DNA from: an uncultured Collinsella sp.
GTDB lineage: Bacteria > Actinomycetota > Coriobacteriia > Coriobacteriales > Coriobacteriaceae
Direction: 5' to 3'
Assembly: GCA_900541065.1 (NCBI GenBank)
Contig: UQIE01000007.1
Location: forward strand, 1 to 64,000
Length of the DNA stretch: 64,000 nucleotides
Below, one piece after another: positions 27,833 to 35,904 of the stretch; within the stretch, counting starts at the first letter, position 1; the number at the start of each line of letters is the position of its first letter. The translations under genes and the position numbers were made by a program. A model generated the notes under the pieces. That model worked only from the letters and a program-made list of their open reading frames with translations. It was not told the origin of the DNA and ran no database searches.

Positions 27833-28825
27833 ATGGGCGTACAGCAGCTAGAAGAGGGCTGGGCTTTGAGGACCGGCGCGCGTGAAGCGCGGTTGCTCGC
27901 GGCCTCGCATGTGCCAGCAGCGTTGTCGCAATTGGGGATTGTGCGCCCCGGCGACCGCCTGGTGGCCTTTGCGGATGACTTTGCCGAAGCCTTTGCGCGC
28001 GGCTTTGATGCCTGCGACGTGGCTATGGTGGGCTCACCGTCCGCCGATGCGCTTGCTGCCGCATCCAAGGGCTTTGATGCTTCATTTGATGCCGAAGGGC
28101 CGCATCTGTGGTGGTTCGTCAACTCCATCGGCGGGTTTGGTCTGCGTGTGACCGATCTGCGTGCGCTGGGTCGGGCGGCGCGTGAGGCCCATGCGCTGCT
28201 GGTTGTTGACAACACCGTGGCGTCGGCTTTTGGCTGCGATCCGCTGCGGCTGGGTGCCGTGCTGTCGCTCGAGGCGCTCGACCGCGTGTGTGCTGGTAAG
28301 GCGCCGCGCAAGCTCGTTGCCGCTTCGGTGGCGCGCTCGCAGCTCAAGCGCCATCGTGTGGATGCTGCTGCCGAGTGCGCGCTTGCCCTGCTTGAGGGCT
28401 GTGGCTTGGCCAAGCTTGATATGCCTGCTGACGAGGCCGGTGTGCTGGAGCGCGGGCTGGACTCGCTCGATGTCCGCATGCAGGCGCATTTCGACCGCGC
28501 ACGTGCGCTGGCCGAGTATCTGGCCGCCAATGAGATGGTGCGCAACGTGCGCTATCCCGGACTGAGCTCGCATCCCGACCATGCTGTTGCAACGGGAATC
28601 CTCGAGCACGGCTTTGGCCCGGCAGTTGAATTTGACCTTATCGAGCGTAGCGCGGGCAAGCTGTTCGATGCTTTGCCCGGGGAGTTTCGCACATCGTCCG
28701 CCGGCGGCGCAACGACGCGCCTTTCGGCCCCACGCGGCAAACAGGGGAGCACCGTCCGCCTCTTCGCCGGCACCGACGACCCCCTGGTCGTAGCGTCCGC
28801 CCTAGACAATGCCCTCCGCAAGTAG
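27833..28825 (+). CDS. Degenerate Cys/Met-metabolism PLP-fold protein
   Basis: 330 residues from the ATG at 27833. The overall pattern is that of cystathionine gamma-synthase-like PLP enzymes: HLWWFVNSIGG, VVDNTVASAFGCDPLRLGAV (the DNT motif binding the PLP ring) and a C-terminal HPDHAVA...SSAGGATTRL. However, the usual S-x-T-K-Y-x-x-G-H-S-D segment carrying the catalytic lysine is not recognisable after the DNT motif; a diverged stretch takes its place. Family members are usually nearer 380-400 residues. It may be a non-catalytic or very divergent homologue. It is monocistronic, between two terminators. Confidence 0.65.
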   Translation: MGVQQLEEGWALRTGAREARLLAASHVPAALSQLGIVRPGDRLVAFADDFAEAFARGFDACDVAMVGSPSADALAAASKGFDASFDAEGPHLWWFVNSIGGFGLRVTDLRALGRAAREAHALLVVDNTVASAFGCDPLRLGAVLSLEALDRVCAGKAPRKLVAASVARSQLKRHRVDAAAECALALLEGCGLAKLDMPADEAGVLERGLDSLDVRMQAHFDRARALAEYLAANEMVRNVRYPGLSSHPDHAVATGILEHGFGPAVEFDLIERSAGKLFDALPGEFRTSSAGGATTRLSAPRGKQGSTVRLFAGTDDPLVVASALDNALRK

Positions 28826-28930
28826 CTAATTTGGGACGGGGCTTTTTTAGCTACCCAATGTTAATTTTGGCTATGAGTCAAGAATGCTCTGGATGGGTAG
28901 CTAAAAAAGCCCCGTCCCAAATTAGCTACT
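28821..28930. repeat. Perfect 36-bp inverted repeat between convergent genes (type A element)
   Basis: The arms at 28821-28856 and 28895-28930 are exact reverse complements over 36 bp, starting AGTAGCTAATTTGGGACGGG, with a 38-bp spacer. Each arm has TAGCTAA/TTAGCTA ends and a T6/A6 run. It overlaps the last codons of both flanking convergent genes. The same motif occurs at 114-139 and 442-473. It could serve as a bidirectional terminator; its perfect symmetry suggests a mobile or actively maintained repeat. Confidence 0.85.
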
Positions 28931-29270
28931 CATTGATGCTTGCGATGAGGGCGTTGGCTTTGGTGGCGATGACGTTGTTGATGTCGGCCTGGAGGGTTTC
29001 GTAGACTTCGATGGCTCGCTCGCCGGCGGGGGTGAGGGTGGATCCGCGGGCTCCGTCGCGCTCGATGAGCTTGCAGCCCAGCTGGCCTTCGGCTTCGTTC
29101 ACGATGCGCCAGGCCTTTGAATACGCCATGCCCATGCTCTTGGCGGCGCGGTTGAGCGAGTGCTCGCGGGCGATGCCCTGCAGCAGTAAGACGCAGCCGT
29201 GGCCGAACACGCCCGGCAGATCTTTGTCGCACGCTTGAATGACCAACTTTGCCGTCGTCTTGTACTCCAT
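28926..29270 (-). CDS. ModE-like winged-helix regulator
   Basis: 114 residues from the ATG at 29270 (a GTG at 29279 would add three). It is a single winged-helix domain of the ModE N-terminal type: LLLQGIAREHSLNRAAKSMG, AYSKAWRIVNEAEGQLG, and the wing with LIERDGARGSTLTPAGERAI. No molybdate-binding (Mop) domain follows. Such short proteins are usually linked to molybdopterin or molybdate genes, but none are nearby. It stands alone, divergent from guaB, and its last codons are part of a perfect palindrome. Confidence 0.8.
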   Translation of the reverse strand: MEYKTTAKLVIQACDKDLPGVFGHGCVLLLQGIAREHSLNRAAKSMGMAYSKAWRIVNEAEGQLGCKLIERDGARGSTLTPAGERAIEVYETLQADINNVIATKANALIASINE

Positions 29271-29355
29271 GTGCTCCACGTCTTCCCGCTAAAGTGTTTG
29301 CTGGGCAAACGCAAAGCCTGCGTCAAACCCTCGTGTGCTCTTCTTAAATCATGCA

Positions 29356-29384
29356 TTGTAGCAGTCAAAGTGCGTTAAGATACT
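29356..29384 (+). promoter_or_regulatory. guaB promoter
   Basis: TTGTAG (29356-29361), a 17-bp spacer and GATACT (29379-29384). The leader is about 75 nt with no obvious riboswitch. Confidence 0.45.
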
Positions 29385-29463
29385 TCCCCAGTATTGGGCG
29401 CCCAAGGTTGGGCTGGGTCCTACGAGGCCTGCAGCCGACCGGTCGCATGGAAAAAGGAGAAAC

Positions 29464-30975
29464 ATGGCTACGTTCTTTCCCGGTGAGTCCCACACGTTTT
29501 CGGAGTATCTGCTGGTCCCTGGTTACTCGTCCTCGCAGTGCATTCCCAACAACGTCTCTCTTAAGACGCCGCTAACCCGCTTTAAGCGCGGTGAGAAGCC
29601 GGCAATCACCCTGAACATCCCCATGGTTTCCGCCATCATGCAGTCCGTCTCGGGCGTCGACATGGGTGTCGCGCTCGCTACCGAGGGCGGCCTGTCCTTC
29701 ATCTACGGTTCCCAGAGCGCCGAGTCCGAGGCCGCCATGGTCAAGGCCGTCAAGGATCACAAGGCTGGTTTCGTTCAGTCCGATTCCACGCTGACCCCCG
29801 ACATGACCATGGAGCAGGTCATTGAGCTCAAGGAGAAGACCGGCCACTCCACCATGCCGGTTACCGACGACGGCACTCCCAAGGGTAAGCTCCTGGGCAT
29901 CGTCACCAGCCGTGACTATCGCCCCAGTCGCGATGACCACCAGACGAAGGTCTCCGAGTTCATGACCCCGCGTGAGCAGCTCATCGTGGGCGACAAGAAC
30001 ATCAGCCTCAAGGTTGCCAACGACGTCATCTGGGACAACAAGCTCAACGCCCTGCCCATCGTCGACGACAACGATCACCTCATGGGCATCGTCTTCCGCA
30101 AGGACTACGACAGCCACAAGACCAACCCCAACGAGCTGCTCGATAACGACAAGCGCTACATGGTCGGCGCCGGTATCAACACCCGCGACTATGCCGAGCG
30201 CGTGCCGCTGCTCATCGAGGCCGGCGCCGATGTCCTGTGCATCGACTCCTCCGAGGGCTTCAGCGAGTGGCAGAAGCGCACCATCGAGTGGATTCGCGCC
30301 AACTACGGCGAGGACGTCAAGGTCGGTGCCGGCAACGTCGTCGACGCCGAGGGCTTCCGCTTCCTGGCCGACTGCGGTGCCGACTTCATCAAGGTCGGTA
30401 TCGGCGGCGGCTCCATCTGCATCACCCGTGAGACCAAGGGCATCGGCCGTGGCCAGGCTACCGCGCTGATCGACGTCTGCCGCGCTCGCGACGAGTACTA
30501 CGAGGAGACCGGTGTCTACGTGCCCGTGTGCTCCGACGGCGGTATCGTCTACGACTACCACATGACGCTCGCCCTGGCCATGGGTGCCGACTTTATGATG
30601 CTGGGCCGTTACTTCGCTCGCTTTGACGAGAGCCCGACCGAGCGCGTCAACGTCAACGGTCAGTACATGAAGGAGTACTGGGGCGAGGGTTCTGCGCGTG
30701 CCCGCAACTGGCAGCGCTACGACCTGGGCGGCGCCGCGAAGCTCAGCTTCGTCGAGGGTGTCGACTCCTACGTTCCCTACGCCGGTTCTCTCAAGGACGG
30801 CGTGGGTGGCACGCTCTACAAGGTCAAGTCCACGATGTGCAACTGCGGTGCCCTCTCGATCCCCGAGCTCCAGGAAAAGGCGCGCCTAACGCTGGTCAGC
30901 TCCACCTCCATCGTCGAAGGCGGCGCCCACGACGTAGTCGTCAAGGACTCTCAGCAGTCCGTATCTTATCGATAG
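29464..30975 (+). CDS. guaB: IMP dehydrogenase
   Basis: 503 residues; oxidises IMP to XMP with NAD, the first committed step of GMP synthesis. The TIM-barrel core is split by two CBS domains (about residues 100-225). The catalytic loop GIGGGSICITRE places the nucleophile at C319. The phosphate-binding CSDGGIVYDYH and the flap region (VNGQYMKEYWGEGSARARN) follow. The start ATG follows AAAAAGGAG. It is monocistronic, with a hairpin just downstream. Confidence 0.95.
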   Translation: MATFFPGESHTFSEYLLVPGYSSSQCIPNNVSLKTPLTRFKRGEKPAITLNIPMVSAIMQSVSGVDMGVALATEGGLSFIYGSQSAESEAAMVKAVKDHKAGFVQSDSTLTPDMTMEQVIELKEKTGHSTMPVTDDGTPKGKLLGIVTSRDYRPSRDDHQTKVSEFMTPREQLIVGDKNISLKVANDVIWDNKLNALPIVDDNDHLMGIVFRKDYDSHKTNPNELLDNDKRYMVGAGINTRDYAERVPLLIEAGADVLCIDSSEGFSEWQKRTIEWIRANYGEDVKVGAGNVVDAEGFRFLADCGADFIKVGIGGGSICITRETKGIGRGQATALIDVCRARDEYYEETGVYVPVCSDGGIVYDYHMTLALAMGADFMMLGRYFARFDESPTERVNVNGQYMKEYWGEGSARARNWQRYDLGGAAKLSFVEGVDSYVPYAGSLKDGVGGTLYKVKSTMCNCGALSIPELQEKARLTLVSSTSIVEGGAHDVVVKDSQQSVSYR

Positions 30976-31025
30976 GATAAGAGCTGCACATAAAGGTTGA
31001 GTTTCAACCACGTTATTTAGATAAA

Positions 31026-31060
31026 GCGAGATGCCTGCAAGTTGCAGGCATCTCGCTTGT
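31026..31060 (+). terminator. guaB terminator hairpin
   Basis: Perfect 15-bp stem GCGAGATGCCTGCAA/TTGCAGGCATCTCGC with a 1-nt loop, followed by TTGTCG. The T-run is weak. Confidence 0.65.
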
Positions 31061-31092
31061 CGTATTTGCTATCATCAGTCAAGTTAACCTTA

Positions 31093-31211
31093 GGGTCGGG
31101 CGGCTTAGCTTTGTTCGCTACAAGTTCCGCACGCAAAGAAGAGCACTAAATGTGCTCTTCGTCTTGCGCAGGACTGTCCGCAGTAGCGAATAAAGCTAAG
31201 CCGCCCGACCC
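31093..31211. repeat. Large hairpin element in the leuS 5' region
   Basis: Outer arms at 31093-31121 and 31183-31211 match in 28 of 29 positions (GGGTCGGGCGGCTTAGCTTT...). Inside is a second hairpin, AGAGCAC/GTGCTCT. The element ends about 12 nt before the leuS ribosome-binding site (AAAGGAG at 31223). No T-box consensus was found. It may be a regulatory leader or another palindromic repeat. Confidence 0.7.
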
Positions 31212-31234
31212 CAGCTAAGATTAAAGGAGCTGAT

Positions 31235-33811
31235 ATGTGCGATTGCACAGATCATAAGGACGAGATCCCTGCCTACGACGCGCAGGCCATTGAGTCCAAG
31301 TGGATGAAGGCCTGGGAGGACTCCAACCTCTTTGCCGTCGACACCGACGACAGCAAGCCCAAGAAGTACGTGCTCGAGATGTTCCCGTATCCGTCGGGCG
31401 ACCTGCACATGGGCCACGCGCGCAACTATACTATCGGCGATGCCATGGCCCGTCAGGCCCGCATGCGCGGCTTTGACGTGCTGCATCCCATCGGCTTTGA
31501 CGCCTTTGGCCTGCCCGCCGAGAACGCCGCCATCAAGCACAATACGCAGGCTGCCGCCTGGACGTATAAGAATATGGACCAGGCGCTCGCCACGATGAAG
31601 CGCATGGGCTTCTCCTACGATCTGGATCGCATGGTCAAGACCTGCAGCCCCGACTACTACCGCTGGGGTCAGTGGATCTTTGAGAAGATGTGGGAAAAGG
31701 GCCTGGTCTACCGCAAGAAGAACCCGGTCAACTGGTGCCCCACCTGCAAGACCGTTCTGGCCAACGAGCAGGTTACCGAGGGCAAGTGCTGGCGCTGCGG
31801 CACCGAGCCCGAGAAGCGCGACCTTGAGCAGTGGTACTACAAGATTACCGAGTACTCTCAGGAGCTGCTCGACGACCTGGAGAAGCTCCCCGGCTGGCCC
31901 GAGCGCGTCAAGCAGATGCAGGGCAACTGGATCGGTCGCTCCGAGGGCGCCGAGGTCGACTTTACCCTGTGCGACCAGGATGGCGAGCCCATCGAGGGCG
32001 ACGAGGGCAAGATCACCGTCTTTACCACGCGTGCCGATACCCTTTTTGGCGTTTCCTTCTTTGTCCTGGCTCCCGAGTACGCCGGCCTGCACGAGCTCGT
32101 CGAGGGCACGGAGTACGAGGAGGCCGTCACCAAGATCGTCGAGGACTCCAAGCATATCTCTGCCGTCGAGCGTGCCCAGGGCACCCTCGAGAAGCACGGT
32201 GCCTTCACGGGCCGCTATGTGGTAAACCCCGTCAACGGCGAGAAGGTCCCCGTGTGGGTTGCCGATTATGTCGTTGCCGACTACGGTACCGGTGCCGTCA
32301 TGGCCGTTCCCTGTGGCGACCAGCGCGACTTTGAGTTTGCCCGTAAGTACGACCTGCCGATCGTGCCGATCATCCTAGACGATGACGATCGCGCTGCCGT
32401 CGAGGCCAGCGGCGAGACCATCGATACCTTCCATGCCGAGACCGTCGACTGGGATTGCGCTCACGCTGCCGAGGGCACGCTCGTCCAGTCCGGCAAGTAC
32501 ACCGGCATGCGCGGCGGTAAGCACTCCGAGGGCGAGGCTGCAATCGTGGCCGACCTCGAGGCCATGGGCTGTGGTCGTCGCAAGGTCGAGTTCCGTCTGC
32601 GCGACTGGCTCATTTCCCGTCAGCGCTATTGGGGCAACCCCATCCCGGCCATCCACTGCGAGCACTGCGGCATCGTGCCCGTGCCCGAGGATCAGCTGCC
32701 GGTGACGCTGCCCGAGAACCTGGACCTGGGCGCAGGCGAGACCCTCGCCGAGTGCAAGGAGTTCTACGAGACCACCTGCCCGGTCTGCGGTCGCCCGGCC
32801 AAGCGCGAGACCGATACCATGGACACCTTCACCTGCTCCAGCTGGTATTACCTGCGCTATACCGACCCGCACAACACCGAGCTGCCCTTCTCCAAGGAAG
32901 CCGCCGACCGTTGGATGCCCGTCGATAACTACATCGGCGGCATCGAGCACGCCATTCTGCACCTGCTCTACAGCCGCTTCTTTACCAAGGCACTGCGCGA
33001 CCTGGGCCTGCTGAGTGTGGACGAGCCCTTCACCAACCTGCTGTGTCAGGGCATGGTCAAGGACGAGAACGGCGACACCATGTCCAAGTCCAAGGGCAAT
33101 GTCGTGCCCCCGAGCTCGGTCATCGAGCCCTACGGCGCCGACACCATGCGTTTGGCGATCCTGTTTATCGCTCCGCCCGAGAAGGACTTCGACTGGGATC
33201 CCAAGGCCGTCGAGGGCGCCAACCGCTTCATCAAGCGCGCTTGGCGTATCGTTTGGCAGCTCGTCCAGTCCGGCGACGCCAACGTGGCCTTTGACAAGTC
33301 CGCGCTCGACGATGTCGCGATGAAACTCTATCGCGAGCGTCACCGCACCATCGCCAAGTGCACCGAGGACTTCGATCGCGGCCAGTTTAACACCGCGATC
33401 TCGGCCGTCATGGAGCTCGTCAACGCGGCGAGCGCCTACCTCAACGCCACCGAGGGTACCGCCCGCGACAAGGCGCTGTGCTACGGCGTGGCTAAGGATA
33501 TCGTGAGCGTCCTTGCCCCCATCTGCCCGTTCTGGGCCGACGAGCTGTGGCACGAGGCGCTCGGCTGCGAGGGTAACGCCTACACCGCCGCCTGGCCCGA
33601 GTTCGACCTGGCCGAGTCCGTTGAGGACACGGTGCAGATCGTGGTCCAGGTGCTCGGCAAGGTCCGCGGCCGCGTCGACGTTGCCCGCGATGCCTCCAAT
33701 GAGGATATGCAGGCTGCCGCCGAGGCCGCCGTCGCCAAGTGGCTCGAGGGCAAGACGGTCGTCAAGGCCATCTGCGTGCCCGGCAAGCTGGTCAACCTGG
33801 TGGTTAAGTAA
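31235..33811 (+). CDS. leuS: Leucine--tRNA ligase
   Basis: 858 residues, a class I synthetase. The HIGH-type motif is YPSGDLHMGHARNYTIGD near residue 55. Zinc-binding Cys pairs include CPTCKTVL and CWRCG. The CP1 editing domain (about 225-420) is followed by RDWLISRQRYWGNPIP, and the KMSKS loop reads TMSKSKGNV near residue 616. A C-terminal anticodon-binding helical bundle completes it. The ATG follows AAAGGAG. It is monocistronic, with a terminator after the stop. Confidence 0.97.
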   Translation: MCDCTDHKDEIPAYDAQAIESKWMKAWEDSNLFAVDTDDSKPKKYVLEMFPYPSGDLHMGHARNYTIGDAMARQARMRGFDVLHPIGFDAFGLPAENAAIKHNTQAAAWTYKNMDQALATMKRMGFSYDLDRMVKTCSPDYYRWGQWIFEKMWEKGLVYRKKNPVNWCPTCKTVLANEQVTEGKCWRCGTEPEKRDLEQWYYKITEYSQELLDDLEKLPGWPERVKQMQGNWIGRSEGAEVDFTLCDQDGEPIEGDEGKITVFTTRADTLFGVSFFVLAPEYAGLHELVEGTEYEEAVTKIVEDSKHISAVERAQGTLEKHGAFTGRYVVNPVNGEKVPVWVADYVVADYGTGAVMAVPCGDQRDFEFARKYDLPIVPIILDDDDRAAVEASGETIDTFHAETVDWDCAHAAEGTLVQSGKYTGMRGGKHSEGEAAIVADLEAMGCGRRKVEFRLRDWLISRQRYWGNPIPAIHCEHCGIVPVPEDQLPVTLPENLDLGAGETLAECKEFYETTCPVCGRPAKRETDTMDTFTCSSWYYLRYTDPHNTELPFSKEAADRWMPVDNYIGGIEHAILHLLYSRFFTKALRDLGLLSVDEPFTNLLCQGMVKDENGDTMSKSKGNVVPPSSVIEPYGADTMRLAILFIAPPEKDFDWDPKAVEGANRFIKRAWRIVWQLVQSGDANVAFDKSALDDVAMKLYRERHRTIAKCTEDFDRGQFNTAISAVMELVNAASAYLNATEGTARDKALCYGVAKDIVSVLAPICPFWADELWHEALGCEGNAYTAAWPEFDLAESVEDTVQIVVQVLGKVRGRVDVARDASNEDMQAAAEAAVAKWLEGKTVVKAICVPGKLVNLVVK

Positions 33812-33835
33812 GTACTGCGCGCAAAGCTGATGCAT

Positions 33836-33875
33836 AAAAGACGAGGGGCGATCCGGTTGGGTCGTCCCTCGTTTT
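33836..33875 (+). terminator. leuS intrinsic terminator
   Basis: Stem ACGAGGGGCGA/TCGTCCCTCGT preceded by AAAAG and followed by TTTGC; A and T runs on both sides. Confidence 0.75.
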
Positions 33876-33962
33876 GCATGTATCTGCCTAGTTGCCTTCG
33901 GTCAATTGTCCTATTCTTGTGGAGAAGCTGTGGGCGCGCTGACCTGCGAATTTCTTTGACGC

Positions 33963-33991
33963 TTGCACGTTTTTGCAGGTATTGGTATAGT
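33963..33991 (+). promoter_or_regulatory. rimP-nusA-infB operon promoter
   Basis: TTGCAC (33963-33968), a 17-bp spacer and TATAGT (33986-33991), close to sigma-A consensus. Start expected near 33998. Confidence 0.75.
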
Positions 33992-34016
33992 TTGCTTGCA
34001 AATGAAGTTGTAATTG

Positions 34017-34049
34017 AAAGAAGTGGGGTTTCGGCCCCGCTTCTTTTTT
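34017..34049 (+). terminator. Intrinsic terminator in the rimP leader (attenuator candidate)
   Basis: AAAGAAGTGGGG/CCCCGCTTCTTT with a TTTCGG loop and a T6 run. It lies about 20 nt after the predicted start and ends about 20 nt before the rimP ATG, so every operon transcript must read through it. Confidence 0.75.
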
Positions 34050-34069
34050 GTATGGATGGAGGTGCCGCA

Positions 34070-34564
34070 ATGGTCAAGACCAAGACCGAGCAGGCGATCA
34101 TCGACGCGCTCGAGGCCGTCGCTCCCCAGCACGATGTCGACATCGTCGACGTCGAGCTCGTGGGTGCCACCAAGGCCCCCTGCGTGCGCGTGCGTATCGA
34201 GGGTGCCGAGGGTCAGAGCCTGTCGCTCAACGACGTCACGGCCAACACCAAGTGGGTCGGCGATGTGATTGAGGAGCTCGACCCCATCTCTTCGAGCTAT
34301 ACGCTCGAGGTGTCGAGCCCGGGTATGGCGCGCCCGCTGCGCCGCCCGAGTGACTTTGCCCGCTTTGTGGGCGAGAACTGTGAGCTTACCTCCACCGCCA
34401 CCGAGGGCCGTCGCAAGTACGCCGGCAAGATTGCCGCCGCCACCGAGACGAACGTGACCCTCGAGCTCGAGGACGGCGAGTCCGTTACCCTCGATTTCTC
34501 TGATGTTAAAAAGTGCAAGTTGAAGCCCACCTACGACTTCAAGCCCGCGAAGGAAGGAAAGTAA
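34070..34564 (+). CDS. rimP: Ribosome maturation factor RimP
   Basis: 164 residues from the ATG after GGATGGAGGTG. It matches RimP (DUF150): DIVDVELVG, LSLNDVTANTKWV, the signature YTLEVSSPGMARPLRRPSDF near residue 85, and a C-terminal SH3-like domain with VTLDFSDVKKCKL. It assists 30S subunit maturation. It is the first gene of the rimP-nusA-infB-rbfA run, with 1 bp to nusA, and lies directly behind a leader terminator. Confidence 0.93.
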   Translation: MVKTKTEQAIIDALEAVAPQHDVDIVDVELVGATKAPCVRVRIEGAEGQSLSLNDVTANTKWVGDVIEELDPISSSYTLEVSSPGMARPLRRPSDFARFVGENCELTSTATEGRRKYAGKIAAATETNVTLELEDGESVTLDFSDVKKCKLKPTYDFKPAKEGK

Positions 34565-34565
34565 G

Positions 34566-35813
34566 ATGGCAGCATCCGACATGATGTCCGCCCTGATGGA
34601 GCTTTGCCAGGAGAAGCACATCGACCAGCTCTACCTGATCGACCGCCTGGAGCAGTCGCTCGCCAAGAGCTATGCCGAGATCCTGCATCTTGAGTGGGGC
34701 GCCAAGGTGACCATCGACCGCACCACCGGCAAGATCTACGTCTACCGCTTGGAGCCGATCGACGATTCCATGGACGAGGAGGGCAACTTCACCGAGTTCG
34801 AGGAGATCGACGTCACCCCCAAGAACACGAGCCGCATCGCTGCCCAGCACGCCAAGGCCGAGATCAACGCCATCGTGCGCAACTCCGCCCGCGAGCAAAT
34901 CTACGAGGAGTTCTCCGGCCGCATCGGTGACCTCATCAGCGGTACCGTGCTGCAGTCCACGCCCGACTTCACAATCGTCAAGATCCGCGAGGGCGTCGAG
35001 GCCGAGCTTCCGCACTTCGATCAGCGTCGTTACGAGAACGAGCGCAATGAGCGTCCGATGGGCGAGCGCTACCTGCACAACCAGCACATCAAGGCCGTGA
35101 TCATCGACGTTCGCGACCCCAACTCCAACCTGCAGCCGGTTCGTGGCGAGCACAGCCGTCCGCCGATTGTCATTTCCCGTACCCACCCCGAGCTCATGCG
35201 TCGTCTGTTTGAGCAGGAGGTGCCCGAGATCTATGAGGGCACCGTCCAGATCAAGTCGATCGCCCGCGAGCCCGGCCAGCGTTCCAAGGTCGCCGTCCAT
35301 TCGCTCGACGACCGTCTGGATCCCGTGGGCGCCTGCGTCGGCCCCAAGGGCAGCCGTGTTCGCGCTGTCGTGGGCGAGCTTCGTGGCGAGCGCGTCGACG
35401 TCATCCTGTGGGATGCCGATCCTGCCGTCTACGTCGCCAACGCCCTGTCGCCCGCCAAGGTCACCCGCGTCCTCATCGACGAGGAGAAGGCCTACGCCGG
35501 CGTCATCGTGCCCGACGACCAGCTGTCCCTCGCCATCGGCAAGGAGGGCCAGAACGCCCGCCTCGCCGCGCGCCTGACCGGCTGGCACATCGACATCAAG
35601 TCCGAGACGCTTGCCGCCGACATCCTCAAGAACGTTCCCGTTCACGAGGAGCCCGCCGCCGACCTGATCGGTGACGAGGAGGACGAGGACGTCCGCCGCT
35701 GCGAGTACGTGTCCGAGGACGGCATCCAGTGCCGCAACCAGGCTCGTCCCGGCTCCCGTTTCTGCGGTGTCCACGACACCGACGCCTTCGATGATGCGGA
35801 GGACCTGATCTAG
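34566..35813 (+). CDS. nusA: Transcription factor NusA with a C-terminal zinc-knuckle-like tail
   Basis: 415 residues. The N-terminal polymerase-binding domain (1-115) is followed by the S1 domain (about 120-190), KH1 (GACVGPKGSRVRAVVGEL near residue 260) and KH2 (AIGKEGQNARLAARLTGW near residue 325). An unusual tail follows an acidic linker: C379-x9-C389-x10-C400-x2-H403, resembling the short DUF5763-type C/C/C/H knuckles. NusA controls pausing, termination and antitermination. The usual neighbour ylxR is absent between nusA and infB. Confidence 0.95.
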   Translation: MAASDMMSALMELCQEKHIDQLYLIDRLEQSLAKSYAEILHLEWGAKVTIDRTTGKIYVYRLEPIDDSMDEEGNFTEFEEIDVTPKNTSRIAAQHAKAEINAIVRNSAREQIYEEFSGRIGDLISGTVLQSTPDFTIVKIREGVEAELPHFDQRRYENERNERPMGERYLHNQHIKAVIIDVRDPNSNLQPVRGEHSRPPIVISRTHPELMRRLFEQEVPEIYEGTVQIKSIAREPGQRSKVAVHSLDDRLDPVGACVGPKGSRVRAVVGELRGERVDVILWDADPAVYVANALSPAKVTRVLIDEEKAYAGVIVPDDQLSLAIGKEGQNARLAARLTGWHIDIKSETLAADILKNVPVHEEPAADLIGDEEDEDVRRCEYVSEDGIQCRNQARPGSRFCGVHDTDAFDDAEDLI

Positions 35814-35904
35814 CGCGCGGTTGCGCCGGGCGGGTCCCGGCGCGTCTCCCACGCTCGTTCAGTCTCTAGGCACCCAAGGTGCCAGAAAGGGTAGGTGAAG
35901 TAAT

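Noticed and set aside
31093..31230. T-box riboswitch before leuS
   Set aside because: No T-box consensus (AGGGTGGNACCGCG-like) and no terminator/antiterminator pair; the structure is one long palindrome.
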